Positions 15,230 to 23,064 of a DNA stretch of 28,160 bases are shown one piece after another (the first letter of the stretch is position 1; every line of letters starts with the position of its first letter). The DNA comes from Acidimicrobiaceae bacterium (GTDB lineage Bacteria; Actinomycetota; Acidimicrobiia; Acidimicrobiales; Acidimicrobiaceae): assembly GCA_013044365.1 (NCBI GenBank), contig JABEUP010000173.1, positions 1-28,160 on the forward strand. Direction: 5' to 3'. The notes under the pieces are model-generated. The model did no database searches, was not told where the DNA came from, and saw only the letters and a list, made by a program, of their open reading frames with translations. The position numbers and the translations under genes were made by a program.

Positions 15230-15890
15230 TTCGGACCGCCAGCCACGAGTCACGGTTTTGAATTCGATCAAGTCAGCGCTGGCCAACAAATCTGTGATAC
15301 GCGCCCCTTTAAGTGCCGGGGTTGCCACAGTCGGAGCACCGGGAACTCCAATACCAGTTCCACAAAATCGCTCGCAGGATACACTCGATCTTTTCGAGGA
15401 TATGTTGGCTGATTACAGGGCCCGCGTTATAAGAAGTGAAGCTGGAGAGCTTCCATTGGTAATTGCCGGTCTGGTATCTCAGCACAAAATTAAGAGCGTG
15501 GTAGTACCGCCTGGTCTGGATGCCACCTGGTATCAAAATATCGGTGAAGTTAAGGTTGTTTTCGATGATGGTTCGATACCTTTTGATGAGCTTGCGTCAA
15601 TCGATGCTGTTATAACCGGATGCACCTGTGCGATTGCCGAAACCGGAACCCTGGTGTTGTCCGGTCAGCCCTACGAAGGCCGCAGAGCCGTCACGCTACT
15701 TCCCGACTTCCATATCTGCGTTGTTAGATCAGAGGTAGTTATGAGGAGGGTAAAGAATCTGTTTAGCCACGTTACTATTACAGATCCGATTACCCTGATT
15801 TCCGGTCCTTCAGCAACTTCTGATATAGAGCTAAAACGGGTGGAGGGGGTACACGGTCCAAGAAATCTTTTCGTTGTTATCGTGAGCTAA
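15219..15890 (+). CDS. lutC: Lactate utilization protein C (LUD domain)
   Basis: Third component of the LutABC system; a LUD-domain protein of 223 residues whose exact biochemical part is not settled. The C-terminal segments GCTCAIAETGTLVLSG and LPDFHICVVRSEVVMRRV are typical for the family, and SGPSATSDIELKRVEGVHGPR matches the usual end. It starts at ATG 15219 inside lutB. No permease (lutP) or regulator (lutR) gene follows; the next gene on this strand is a lipoprotein 155 bases away. Confidence 0.93.
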   Translation: MANSSDRQPRVTVLNSIKSALANKSVIRAPLSAGVATVGAPGTPIPVPQNRSQDTLDLFEDMLADYRARVIRSEAGELPLVIAGLVSQHKIKSVVVPPGLDATWYQNIGEVKVVFDDGSIPFDELASIDAVITGCTCAIAETGTLVLSGQPYEGRRAVTLLPDFHICVVRSEVVMRRVKNLFSHVTITDPITLISGPSATSDIELKRVEGVHGPRNLFVVIVS

Positions 15891-15915
15891 AGATACTGGC
15901 TGGTATCCTTTATGG

Positions 15916-15927
15916 CCCATTTTTGGG
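15916..15927 (+). repeat. Small hairpin after lutC
   Basis: CCCA-TTTT-TGGG forms a 4-bp stem with a TTTT loop 25 bases past the lutC stop. It lacks a T-tail. Together with the larger inverted repeat at 15933-15961 it may mark the lut transcript end. Confidence 0.3.
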
Positions 15928-15932
15928 TACGG

Positions 15933-15961
15933 CTATATTTCTGTCCTCTGACGAAATATAG
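15933..15961 (+). terminator. Stem-loop downstream of lutC (possible transcript end)
   Basis: CTATATTT (15933-15940) and AAATATAG (15954-15961) are perfect complements around a 13-base loop; a G-T and a G-C pair extend the stem to 10. It is AU-rich and has no U-run after it, so it is not a classical intrinsic terminator. It could be a processing or stability element. Confidence 0.35.
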
Positions 15962-15974
15962 TCCCAAATCCAGG

Positions 15975-16027
15975 TCACAATTGATGATAGAAGTAAGGGC
16001 TGCAAAATATGTCAATCTCAATTGTGA
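15975..16027. promoter_or_regulatory. 10-bp perfect inverted repeat upstream of the lipoprotein gene
   Basis: TCACAATTGA (15975-15984) and TCAATTGTGA (16018-16027) are exact reverse complements with a 33-base spacer, ending 18 bases before the lipoprotein ATG. Each arm also contains the palindrome CAATTG. The placement suits a pair of operator sites or a leader hairpin close to the ribosome site AAAGG (16034). Confidence 0.5.
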
Positions 16028-16045
16028 TATCGAAAGGTTAATCCC

Positions 16046-16582
16046 ATGATCACCAAATCGTGGCTGCTGGCGGGTCTGATGCTGATCCTGGCGGGCTGTG
16101 GAGGCTCTTCGAGCACCAGCTCATCTGCGTATTCCTCATCATCGGGGAGTGCCAGCCAGGGAATAGTGTCTTCTGTCAGCACTATCAATTCAAAATATGG
16201 AAAGATTCTGGCGTCTACTTCGGGCTATGTGTATTACATGTTCGAACCGGATACCTCAAAGACGTCGGCCTGTTATGGAGCATGCGCAATCACCTGGCCT
16301 CCAGTCACGGTGGCCGGATCTGCCAATCCGGCGGTTTCTGGAGGAGCCAATAAATCATTGGTTGGAACAATTACTCGTACCGGCGGGACTAAGCAGGTGA
16401 CCTATGGCGGTCATCCGCTATATACATTCAAGGGTGATAGTGGACCCGATCAAACAAATGGCCAAGGAATTAACCACTTTGGGGGGTATTGGTACGTAAT
16501 GGGCGCGGATGGTCAGCCTGTTACTTCGGTTGCCGCCAGTTCAACTCCGGGCACCACCCAAGTCACTACCGCTCCATATTAA
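16046..16582 (+). CDS. COG4315-type secreted-repeat lipoprotein
   Basis: Predicted membrane-anchored lipoprotein of 178 residues. The signal peptide MITKSWLLAGLMLILAGC ends in a lipobox with Cys18, followed by a Ser/Gly-rich spacer (19-40). Two copies of the 'secreted repeat of unknown function' follow: one around GKILASTSGYVYYMFEPD with a Cys pair in ACYGACAITWPP, and one around GTKQVTYGGHPLYTFKGD ending HFGGYWYVMGADG. Function is unknown; such proteins are found in actinobacteria and proteobacteria, often near redox or membrane genes. The tail is Ser/Thr-rich. A ribosome site AAAGG precedes the ATG. Confidence 0.88.
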   Translation: MITKSWLLAGLMLILAGCGGSSSTSSSAYSSSSGSASQGIVSSVSTINSKYGKILASTSGYVYYMFEPDTSKTSACYGACAITWPPVTVAGSANPAVSGGANKSLVGTITRTGGTKQVTYGGHPLYTFKGDSGPDQTNGQGINHFGGYWYVMGADGQPVTSVAASSTPGTTQVTTAPY

Positions 16583-16701
16583 ATCGTCGTATTCCAAACG
16601 AAAGACCTTCTACCGAAGAACCTAATATCTTCCTGCTGGATCAGCGAAGGAGATGATGAGACGTTCCATGGTCATCCTGTCCCGTGGACTAGAGTGGGTA
16701 A

Positions 16702-16962
16702 ATGATCACACTCATCATCGCGATGCTTGTTTCTGGACTAGTAATTGGTGCATTGGGACGCCTGGTTGTGCCTGGTCCCAATCCGATGGGGATCTTTCAT
16801 ACAATTCTCGTCGGTTTAGCTGGTTCGGTTGTTGGAGGAATCATCGGCAGAATACTGTTCGGAGTCCGATACTCCTATGCAATCGGACTTTCATTGGCGG
16901 TATCAGTTTTATCTACAGCTTTGATTGTTTACCTGATTCAGCGACCAAGGTCTAGAAAGTAG
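16702..16962 (+). CDS. GlsB/YeaQ/YmgE-family small membrane protein
   Basis: Small membrane protein of 86 residues with about three hydrophobic helices: MITLIIAMLVSGLVIGALG, then FHTILVGLAGSVVGGIIGR, then LSLAVSVLSTALIVYLI. It has the typical GRLVVPGPNPMG loop of the transglycosylase-associated (PF04226-type) family and ends in basic RPRSRK. These proteins are stress-linked in other bacteria; the molecular role is unknown. The strong AAGGAG at 16646 points to an ATG in another frame (16653), so the real ribosome site for 16702 is weak (GTGGGTAA); reading through from the upstream ATG may couple them. The gene lies 120 bases after the lipoprotein gene. Confidence 0.85.
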   Translation: MITLIIAMLVSGLVIGALGRLVVPGPNPMGIFHTILVGLAGSVVGGIIGRILFGVRYSYAIGLSLAVSVLSTALIVYLIQRPRSRK

Positions 16963-17018
16963 GTTAGGATCCATTTCGGCAACGCTGGTGAATAACTATT
17001 AATAGAATTGAGACTTGG

Positions 17019-17843
17019 CTAGCCTTTTAAACTGACGATTGACTTGGCTCTTTGGAATAGCGCACTGTCTTCCGATCCAAGGGCTGAACGTATCCGAACC
17101 GACATCACCGATTGTTTTTCAGGGTCAGATCCAATTGAGTTGCCCACGCCCAGATACCGTTCTATCACTTCCGGATTTTTCAGCAGCTCCTGCCCGGTAC
17201 CTCTTATGGTGATATTTCCACGCTCCAACAGCACTGCCTTGTCGGCAACGGACAAAGCAATCTGACCATTTTGCTCAATCAATAGTATTCCAACGCCACT
17301 TTTGGCGAGATTCGGCAGGATACCAAATATTGTCTGGACCACAATAGGAGCAAGTCCCAATGAAGGCTCATCCATCAGCAGATACTTTGGTTCTGCCATT
17401 AGTCCCCTGCCTATTGCCAGCATCTGCTGCTGTCCTCCGGACAGAGATCCGGCGGGATTGGTCAGCCTTTCCTTGAGCGCTGGAAAGATCTCCATCACTT
17501 TATCGATACGTTCCATCGCGATATGCTTGCTTGTGCCATGCGCTCCAAGATCTAAATTCTCGGCGACGGTCATGGTTGCAAAGACTTGCCGGCCTTCAGG
17601 GACATGCGAGATGCCGTGGGAGACAATGCTGGAAGGGCTGGAATTCGTAAGCTCCTTACCATCCACCGCTACAGATCCTGAACGGGATTTGATCAGCGAG
17701 GAAATAGTTCTTAGCAACGTTGATTTACCAGCTCCGTTGGCGCCGATTACAGCAACCAGTGAGCCTGGAGCAATCTCTAAATCGATGTTGTGGAGAACAT
17801 CTGGACCGTCGTATCCTGAAGACAGATTTTTAATTTCAAGCAT
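17019..17843 (-). CDS. livF: Branched-chain amino acid-type ABC transporter ATP-binding protein (LivF-like)
   Basis: Cytoplasmic ATPase of a high-affinity uptake system of the Liv type. The 274 residues contain Walker A GANGAGKST (34-42), signature LSGGQQQ (134-140), Walker B YLLMDEPSLGLAP (154-166) and the SHGISHVPEGRQVF segment typical of LivF. The core ends at YLG (230-232), as in normal LivF; about 42 extra residues follow without recognisable motif. The ATG at 17843 overlaps the end of the upstream permease-ATPase fusion gene by 8 bases, so the two are almost certainly cotranslated. It is convergent with the small membrane protein gene at 16962. Confidence 0.94.
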   Translation of the reverse strand: MLEIKNLSSGYDGPDVLHNIDLEIAPGSLVAVIGANGAGKSTLLRTISSLIKSRSGSVAVDGKELTNSSPSSIVSHGISHVPEGRQVFATMTVAENLDLGAHGTSKHIAMERIDKVMEIFPALKERLTNPAGSLSGGQQQMLAIGRGLMAEPKYLLMDEPSLGLAPIVVQTIFGILPNLAKSGVGILLIEQNGQIALSVADKAVLLERGNITIRGTGQELLKNPEVIERYLGVGNSIGSDPEKQSVMSVRIRSALGSEDSALFQRAKSIVSLKG

Positions 17844-20634
17844 CGGTTAACCGCACTTCCGTAGAGCCAAAGTAAGCAGAAATAACTGCGGGATTCTTCT
17901 GGATATCCTCGGGCAAACCGCTGGCGATTACCCTCCCGGCGTCCATCACCGTGACCTTTTGCGCAATACCCATTACGAGCGCCATGTTGTGGTCGACAAC
18001 CAAAATTGTACGACCGGCATCTCTGATTGCCAGGAGCATCGATCCCAACTCTTCAGTCTCGGCGTCGTTCATCCCGGCGCCGGGCTCGTCCAGGAGCAAC
18101 ACTTTGGATCCAGACATGAGGGCCCTGGCCAAGTCCAGATGCTTCTGAGCTGCAAGCGGAAGATTACCGGCAGGTTCAAAGGCCTGATTGCCAAGGCCAA
18201 TTGCTACGAGAATGCTCATGGCTCTCTCGCGAAGCTCGCGCTCTTCTTTCCTTGCTGCAACCGTACCAATTCCGCAGGAAACAATTCCACTGCGTGAGAG
18301 CCGCGTACCACCCAATAACACGTTGTCGACCACGGTTAACTGCTCAAAAACACGTGAGGTTTGGAATGTTCGGAACAATCCAAGTTCAGCGGCTCTGTGC
18401 GGTCGGGAAATCGGAAGTACGTCTCCCCACAATGAAACGCTACCACTGTCGGGAATGTAGAGATTGGTTATCAGGTTGAATAATGTCGATTTACCAGCTC
18501 CGTTGGGTCCAATAAGGGCACCAATGGTGTTTTCTTCGAGTTCGAAACTAACGTCTCGAACTGCCATAATCCCGCCAAAGCTCTTGGAAAGTTCTGAAAT
18601 TTCGAGCGCCGTTCTTGGTTTCGCCATCACTTCAGTGGCAACGGATGAGTGCGCGCTGGCTGCAGATATGGGGTCGGCTGGAGCCAGATCCGGTGCTGAG
18701 GGTTCTCCAGCCAAAACGGCCTCTTCGACTCTAGCAGGTACTGAAGAAGGCAGTCTGGCATTTAGCCCGCTTCTCACGCTCAGCCAGTTGATGGCCCTCA
18801 TGGGAACTCCGACAATGCCATCTGGCAGATACCGCAGGAAGGTTACCAGCAACAGTCCGTCGATTACAGGTCCCACATTTGCCATCTGTTGTGAAAGGTT
18901 AGGCAGGAATGTGATGATGGTGACACCAATTAGCGGTCCGAGCCTGCTTACCGTACCTCCTATCACCAGCATGGTAATTAATTGCAGGGAGACACCCGAA
19001 CCAACCATGTCAGGTGAGAGGAAGTGGAAAAATCCTCCGTAGAGCGATCCGGCAATCGATGCCATCACGGCGCTGACCACAAATACCATTATCTTTGCTC
19101 TGCGGATGTCAAGGCCGATTGCTGAAATGCCGACGTCATCTTCATTCATTGCCTTGAGAAGACGGCCTCGATGGCTCTTGATCAGACGAGAACTGAAGTA
19201 CAAGGCAACTGCCACTAAGACAAAAATCAGGTAGAAGAATTTGGTGTCAGTATTGAACGCATAGCCGCCAATCGAAAATGGAGGTATTCCGGAAATTCCC
19301 GACGGGCCGCCGGTTGAGCCCATTCCAGTTGCCACCGATGGCACAAATATTCCGAAAGCAAGCGTAACGACGGCGAGATACATGCCCCTTACCCTTGATC
19401 CGGCCAGACCAAGTATCAATGCGCAGATGAGAGAAAGCACCACTCCGGCCAGCAGGCCCCATATTGGTGCGATGTGATGGTTGACAGTCATAAGTGCCGA
19501 CACATAACCACCTACGGCCATGAAGCCTGCCTGTCCAAGGCTGACCTGCCCGGAAACTCCCGTGAGCAGTTCCAGCCCGACAATCGCCAGGGCAAAAATA
19601 CCGACTAGGTCAATGGTGTGTAAAGTACCCGAGGTTGAGAACATCTTTGGCAGGCCAAAGAACAGCACCACTGCGAGTACCGCCCAGCCGATCTTAGTCC
19701 AATTGGCAGGCACCTTAAGTTTGAGTTCTGGCCTTCCGCTCCGCTTGTCAGCAGCGTCTGCCCGGCGCCCTTTCCTCCGCGAAAGCAATCCTTCCGGCCG
19801 GAGGATAAGTATAAGAATCAGGATCCCGAGGCTGATGGCCGGACCGAAGACTGAGGAAACATATCCCGTTATAAGGGCTGTCAGGATCCCGAGGGCCAGG
19901 CCGCCGGCGATAGCGCCGAATACTGACCCAAGCCCTCCAATTGTTACGGCGATTAAGCCATCGTTGGTAAAGCTTGCCATCGATGAGAAGTCGAGTGACG
20001 TGGTTGGTGCCATGACTGCACCGGCTATTACCCCCAGCGCGGTCGCTAGGGCGAAGGCGAGAACGACAACGCGGTCCACCGAGACTCCCATCAACTTTGT
20101 GGCGGTAGGATTCTCTGCGGAAGCCCGCATAGTCTGGCCAAAACGTGTCTTGAAAAGCAGCCAGTATAGAACGAGTACAGCGGCAGCAGCGGTTCCGATG
20201 ATCCAGAAATCCTGACTAACGATGTCAGCACCAAATACGACTACGGGATGAGAGCCGGAAAAGGCGTGCAGCGTATAGGGATTACTACCCCAGATGAGGT
20301 ATGAAATGCCCTGAAATGCAGTGAGCAGGCCACCCATCATCATAAGGAGGCTGCTGTGCGAGACTCTTCCCATTGCTGGTCGCACCAGGGCCCAGGCCAA
20401 CAGGCTCATTAAACCCACCAGCATTATGAGTGCTACTATAAATGCGATTCCCAAACTAAAGTGGGCATGCTGGGTAAGGCTAAACATGATCAATGCGCCG
20501 GCGGTGACAAATGCCCCTTGTGTCAAGTTCAATACCCTTGTAACACTGAAAACTAAGCTAAAACCGGCCGCTAAGAGCGCATAGATGCACCCTGTGACGA
20601 TTCCTCCGATAATGATATTGAGCGCTTCAGTCAC
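17836..20634 (-). CDS. Fused LivH-LivM-LivG ABC transporter protein (two permeases plus ATPase)
   Basis: One 932-residue chain holding three subunits usually encoded by separate genes. Residues 1-290 are a LivH-type permease (GGIVTGCIYALLAAGFSLVF start, RPEGLLSRRKGRR end). About 310-620 is a LivM-type permease (GLELLTGVSGQVSLGQAGF, RYLPDGIVGV). A Pro/Ala-rich linker covers about 625-672. About 676-928 is a LivG-type ATPase with Walker A GPNGAGKST (709-717), Walker B VLLLDEPGAGM (845-855) and the DHNM switch. Where the signature normally reads LxxGQQ it reads LPLAAQ (825-830), so a usual Gly is missing. Start GTG 20634, with GGGGATG about 8 bases upstream. No periplasmic binding protein gene is nearby. 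Likely substrates are amino acids or, given the pca neighbours, aromatic acids; this is inference. No stop or frameshift interrupts the reading frame. Confidence 0.95.
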   Translation of the reverse strand: MTEALNIIIGGIVTGCIYALLAAGFSLVFSVTRVLNLTQGAFVTAGALIMFSLTQHAHFSLGIAFIVALIMLVGLMSLLAWALVRPAMGRVSHSSLLMMMGGLLTAFQGISYLIWGSNPYTLHAFSGSHPVVVFGADIVSQDFWIIGTAAAAVLVLYWLLFKTRFGQTMRASAENPTATKLMGVSVDRVVVLAFALATALGVIAGAVMAPTTSLDFSSMASFTNDGLIAVTIGGLGSVFGAIAGGLALGILTALITGYVSSVFGPAISLGILILILILRPEGLLSRRKGRRADAADKRSGRPELKLKVPANWTKIGWAVLAVVLFFGLPKMFSTSGTLHTIDLVGIFALAIVGLELLTGVSGQVSLGQAGFMAVGGYVSALMTVNHHIAPIWGLLAGVVLSLICALILGLAGSRVRGMYLAVVTLAFGIFVPSVATGMGSTGGPSGISGIPPFSIGGYAFNTDTKFFYLIFVLVAVALYFSSRLIKSHRGRLLKAMNEDDVGISAIGLDIRRAKIMVFVVSAVMASIAGSLYGGFFHFLSPDMVGSGVSLQLITMLVIGGTVSRLGPLIGVTIITFLPNLSQQMANVGPVIDGLLLVTFLRYLPDGIVGVPMRAINWLSVRSGLNARLPSSVPARVEEAVLAGEPSAPDLAPADPISAASAHSSVATEVMAKPRTALEISELSKSFGGIMAVRDVSFELEENTIGALIGPNGAGKSTLFNLITNLYIPDSGSVSLWGDVLPISRPHRAAELGLFRTFQTSRVFEQLTVVDNVLLGGTRLSRSGIVSCGIGTVAARKEERELRERAMSILVAIGLGNQAFEPAGNLPLAAQKHLDLARALMSGSKVLLLDEPGAGMNDAETEELGSMLLAIRDAGRTILVVDHNMALVMGIAQKVTVMDAGRVIASGLPEDIQKNPAVISAYFGSTEVRLTDA

Positions 20635-20664
20635 GCTTTCATCCCCAAATCACTCCTGAATTAC

Positions 20665-20684
20665 GAGGTATCAAACTGTACCTC
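20665..20684. promoter_or_regulatory. Operator-like inverted repeat before the fused transporter gene
   Basis: GAGGTA (20665-20670) and TACCTC (20679-20684) are perfect complements with an 8-base spacer, 31-50 bases upstream of the minus-strand GTG at 20634. The size and place fit a dimeric repressor site. On the minus strand TTGGAG and TAATTC flank it at promoter-like spacing, but the matches are weak. Confidence 0.4.
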
Positions 20685-21042
20685 CAATTCGTCATTCGAT
20701 TACATATTTCGTAGTTAATTCTCGCCCCAGCTGTTCGGAGCTTCAATTTCTATTTCAGCCTGCAAATCCACTTCTGACCGGATGACAACAGGCTAACTCC
20801 TTTGGTAATATGAAAAGTGCCTGGCAACTCGGGCAAAGCATTGAGAAAACCAGGTATGAAAGTTCCGGATCTTGGAGATTGTCCCTGCCTTCCCCTTTTC
20901 ACACTTATAATGCTCCGGCACATTTTCAGGTCTAACGCCCCCAATACTTTGTCCCGCTTCACTTTTCTTCTATTTGTTACGGTCCCACAAGAACCGATTC
21001 TTGGTTACAGCTTCCTCAAAAGAACCAGGTCGCTGCTTTGTG

Positions 21043-21059
21043 CAATGCATTATGCATTG
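21043..21059. repeat. 17-base palindrome in the transporter-thiolase gap
   Basis: CAATGCAT-T-ATGCATTG has two perfect 8-base arms around one central base. Such compact symmetry is more typical of a protein-binding site than of an RNA hairpin, since the loop would be too small. No neighbouring regulator gene is seen. Confidence 0.45.
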
Positions 21060-21458
21060 ACAGTGACCTCTCCAATCTGAGATTGGGCCATTTACTTCCT
21101 AGGTATCTTCTCAGTCAAAACTGTTTCGCAAGCACCCAACTGTGTTGAGTGGATGCTAACGGCGGTCATCATCTGCTGCTCAGGTTATTTTTATTAGCTA
21201 TGGTTTCCCAATCCATTTCCAATTGGATTCCACTCTCGGTAGCGGTTATCTTCAATTATTACACCTTATGTGTTAGTGAGTTTTCATATTGTATCTTCTC
21301 GGGAACTGGGCAAATAGTAGAAGGGGTCAATATTTTGGGCTAATTTTGCTGTGGCCAACCATATTCACCCCAAAAACGTTCAGTTGAATATAATTTTTTA
21401 GTCCCAGTTTCAGCACTCGCTCCAACCACCGCCGCTTGGTCCTGAAAAGTGGCCCTTT

Positions 21459-22673
21459 CTACTTGAGGCTCTCAAATACTGCCGCTATACCTTGACCACC
21501 GCCAATGCACATGGTCTCCAGGCCGTAACGGCTTCCTCTGCGTTGCATCTCATTCAGCATGGTGGCAAGAATCCTGCCGCCGGTTGCTCCTATGGGGTGG
21601 CCCAGCGAGATTCCCGATCCATTTACGTTGGTCCGATCGAAATCTGACTTTGTGAATTTCCACTCTTTAGTGACGGCTAGAACCTGGGCAGCAAATGCCT
21701 CGTTAATTTCGATTAGATCCATGTCCGAGAGTCTTAGTTCAGCCCTGGAGAGAGCTTTTTGAGTCGCTGGAACAGGACCTAATCCCATGGTCCGCGGATC
21801 GACACCGGCAGCAGACCAGGATAAGAGTTTGGCAAGGGGCGTAAGTCCAAGCTGGTGGGCTTTCTCCATTGTGGTGACAATGCACACGGCCGCGGCATCA
21901 TTCTGACCGCTGGCGTTTCCAGCAGTGACTGTGGATTGAGGATCAATTCCGTTCCTTATGGGACGAAGTTTCGCTAGCTGCTCGGTGGTAGTGTCAGCTC
22001 TTGGATGTTCGTCGGTATCGACAATTAGCGATTCACCACGGGGTTTTGTGACTGCAATTGGAACAATCTCATTGTCGAATCGGCCCTCTTTTTGTGCCAG
22101 TACGGCGCGTTGGTGGGAGTGGTAAGCCAGTTCGTCTTGAGCCTCGCGTGAGATATTGTAATCCCGGCGCAGGTTTTCAGCAGTTTCTATCATTCCGCCA
22201 GGGACCTCAAAGAAATGGCCGCCAGATGTCACACGCCCTCTCGCCAGACGGTCGTGCATGACTACAGAGTCGCCCTTGACGCCGGTACGTAAGCCAAGTA
22301 CATAGTGTTCAGCTTGGGACATACTTTCTGCCCCACCTGCAAGAACGAGATCAGCGACGCCGGTCTGAACCTCCATCGCAGCAGTCACAATTGCCTGGAG
22401 TCCGGATCCGCATCGTCTGTCGACTTGAAATCCCGGCACCGTAATGCCAAGACCGGCGTTGAGAGCCGCGATTCGGCCAAGTGCCGGAGCCTCGCCGTTT
22501 GGGTATCCCTGGCCGAAAATCACCTCGTCAATGTCGGATGGACTTATTCCAGTCCGCTCAACCAAGGCGGAGATGACCGCGGCCGACATGTCCTCCACTC
22601 GGACTGTGCTCAGCACTCCGCCAAATCGTCCCACTGCAGTTCTCAGTGGTGAACAAATTACGGCGTCTCTCAT
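21459..22673 (-). CDS. pcaF: Thiolase, probable 3-oxoadipyl-CoA thiolase
   Basis: Splits a 3-oxoacyl-CoA with CoA; in this setting most likely 3-oxoadipyl-CoA to succinyl-CoA and acetyl-CoA, the last step of the beta-ketoadipate pathway. Catalytic residues are seen: Cys88 in DRRCGSGLQA, the His of GHPIGATG, and the Cys of MCIGGGQG near the end. The NEAFAAQ motif and the 404-residue length are normal for degradative thiolases. I chose ATG 22673, preceded by GGGAGGGG; the TTG at 22697 would add 8 atypical residues upstream of MRDAVICSPLRTAVGR. It is divergent from pcaI. General acetyl-CoA acetyltransferase activity is the alternative; context favours PcaF. Confidence 0.88.
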   Translation of the reverse strand: MRDAVICSPLRTAVGRFGGVLSTVRVEDMSAAVISALVERTGISPSDIDEVIFGQGYPNGEAPALGRIAALNAGLGITVPGFQVDRRCGSGLQAIVTAAMEVQTGVADLVLAGGAESMSQAEHYVLGLRTGVKGDSVVMHDRLARGRVTSGGHFFEVPGGMIETAENLRRDYNISREAQDELAYHSHQRAVLAQKEGRFDNEIVPIAVTKPRGESLIVDTDEHPRADTTTEQLAKLRPIRNGIDPQSTVTAGNASGQNDAAAVCIVTTMEKAHQLGLTPLAKLLSWSAAGVDPRTMGLGPVPATQKALSRAELRLSDMDLIEINEAFAAQVLAVTKEWKFTKSDFDRTNVNGSGISLGHPIGATGGRILATMLNEMQRRGSRYGLETMCIGGGQGIAAVFESLK

Positions 22674-23064
22674 AGCCCCTCCCAATTTAATAATCAAGTT
22701 CTTGTAGTTGGAAATACCTTAGTCCTGACAGAATCTCTGACCATCCTTTTATTCCCGCCAAGCTTTTCGTTAAGAAATGTAGTTCTTTAACTTCTTTTTT
22801 GCCAAAACTGGCCTTTCTGTTGGTGTATTGGGTTGGAGAAATGACGGCACAAAAATATGCCCGAAAGCTAATTTAATGATTCCGCTCCGTCGCCTACCCG
22901 ATATTAATTCTGCGGAACTTATGATATTTCTAAAACTATTGTTGGTAATGAACCCATAGTTGGCGGTTACATACCTGCCTCAAATAGGCCCTTCATTGCG
23001 GCGCAGGCGAGCTGTAACTTCGGACGGGCTAAATTATCTGCCAATTTGGCATAAAGGTAGGTTG
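22674..23064. promoter_or_regulatory. Divergent control region between the thiolase and pcaI genes
   Basis: This 391-base gap should hold promoters for both directions. It contains a GCCA-AAAC-TGGC hairpin (22801-22812) next to a T6 run, and an imperfect inverted repeat GGTAATGAACC / GGTTACATACC (22944-22954 and 22965-22975; 8 of 11 positions match, 10-base spacer) that could be a regulator site. An in-frame TTG at 22960 would extend pcaI but has no ribosome site. No regulator gene (IclR, LysR or MarR type) is next to it within the window. Confidence 0.4.

Larger units (their letters stand above)
20635..21458. other. 824-bp intergenic region with several palindromes
   Basis: No convincing gene is present: the open frames here (longest 87 codons, 20817-21080) give low-complexity, unrecognised proteins and lack ribosome sites. 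The region is AT-richer than its neighbours. It contains inverted repeats at 20665-20684, 20988-21003 (CAAGAA-CCGA-TTCTTG), 21043-21059, 21072-21086 (CCAATC-TGA-GATTGG) and 21210-21229 (AATCCA...TGGATT). It separates the leftward transporter operon from the 3' end of the leftward thiolase gene. It could hold the transporter promoter, a small RNA, or remnants of a lost gene. Confidence 0.4.

Noticed and set aside
16653..16955. 100-codon frame with a strong ribosome site overlapping the GlsB-type gene.
   Set aside because: Its protein is Trp/Arg/Ser-rich and unrecognised, while the overlapping frame is a clear family member.
18464..20215. Long plus-strand frames (192 and 231 codons) opposite the fused transporter gene.
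   Set aside because: They are antisense shadows, Pro/Arg/Ser-rich and without homology, of a well-supported minus-strand gene.
20817..21080. 87-codon plus-strand frame in the 824-bp gap.
   Set aside because: No ribosome site or recognisable features, and it runs through two palindromes.
22801..22812. Hairpin GCCA-AAAC-TGGC next to a T6 run as a terminator.
   Set aside because: The T-run is on the 5' side of the stem for rightward transcription and no gene ends here in either direction.
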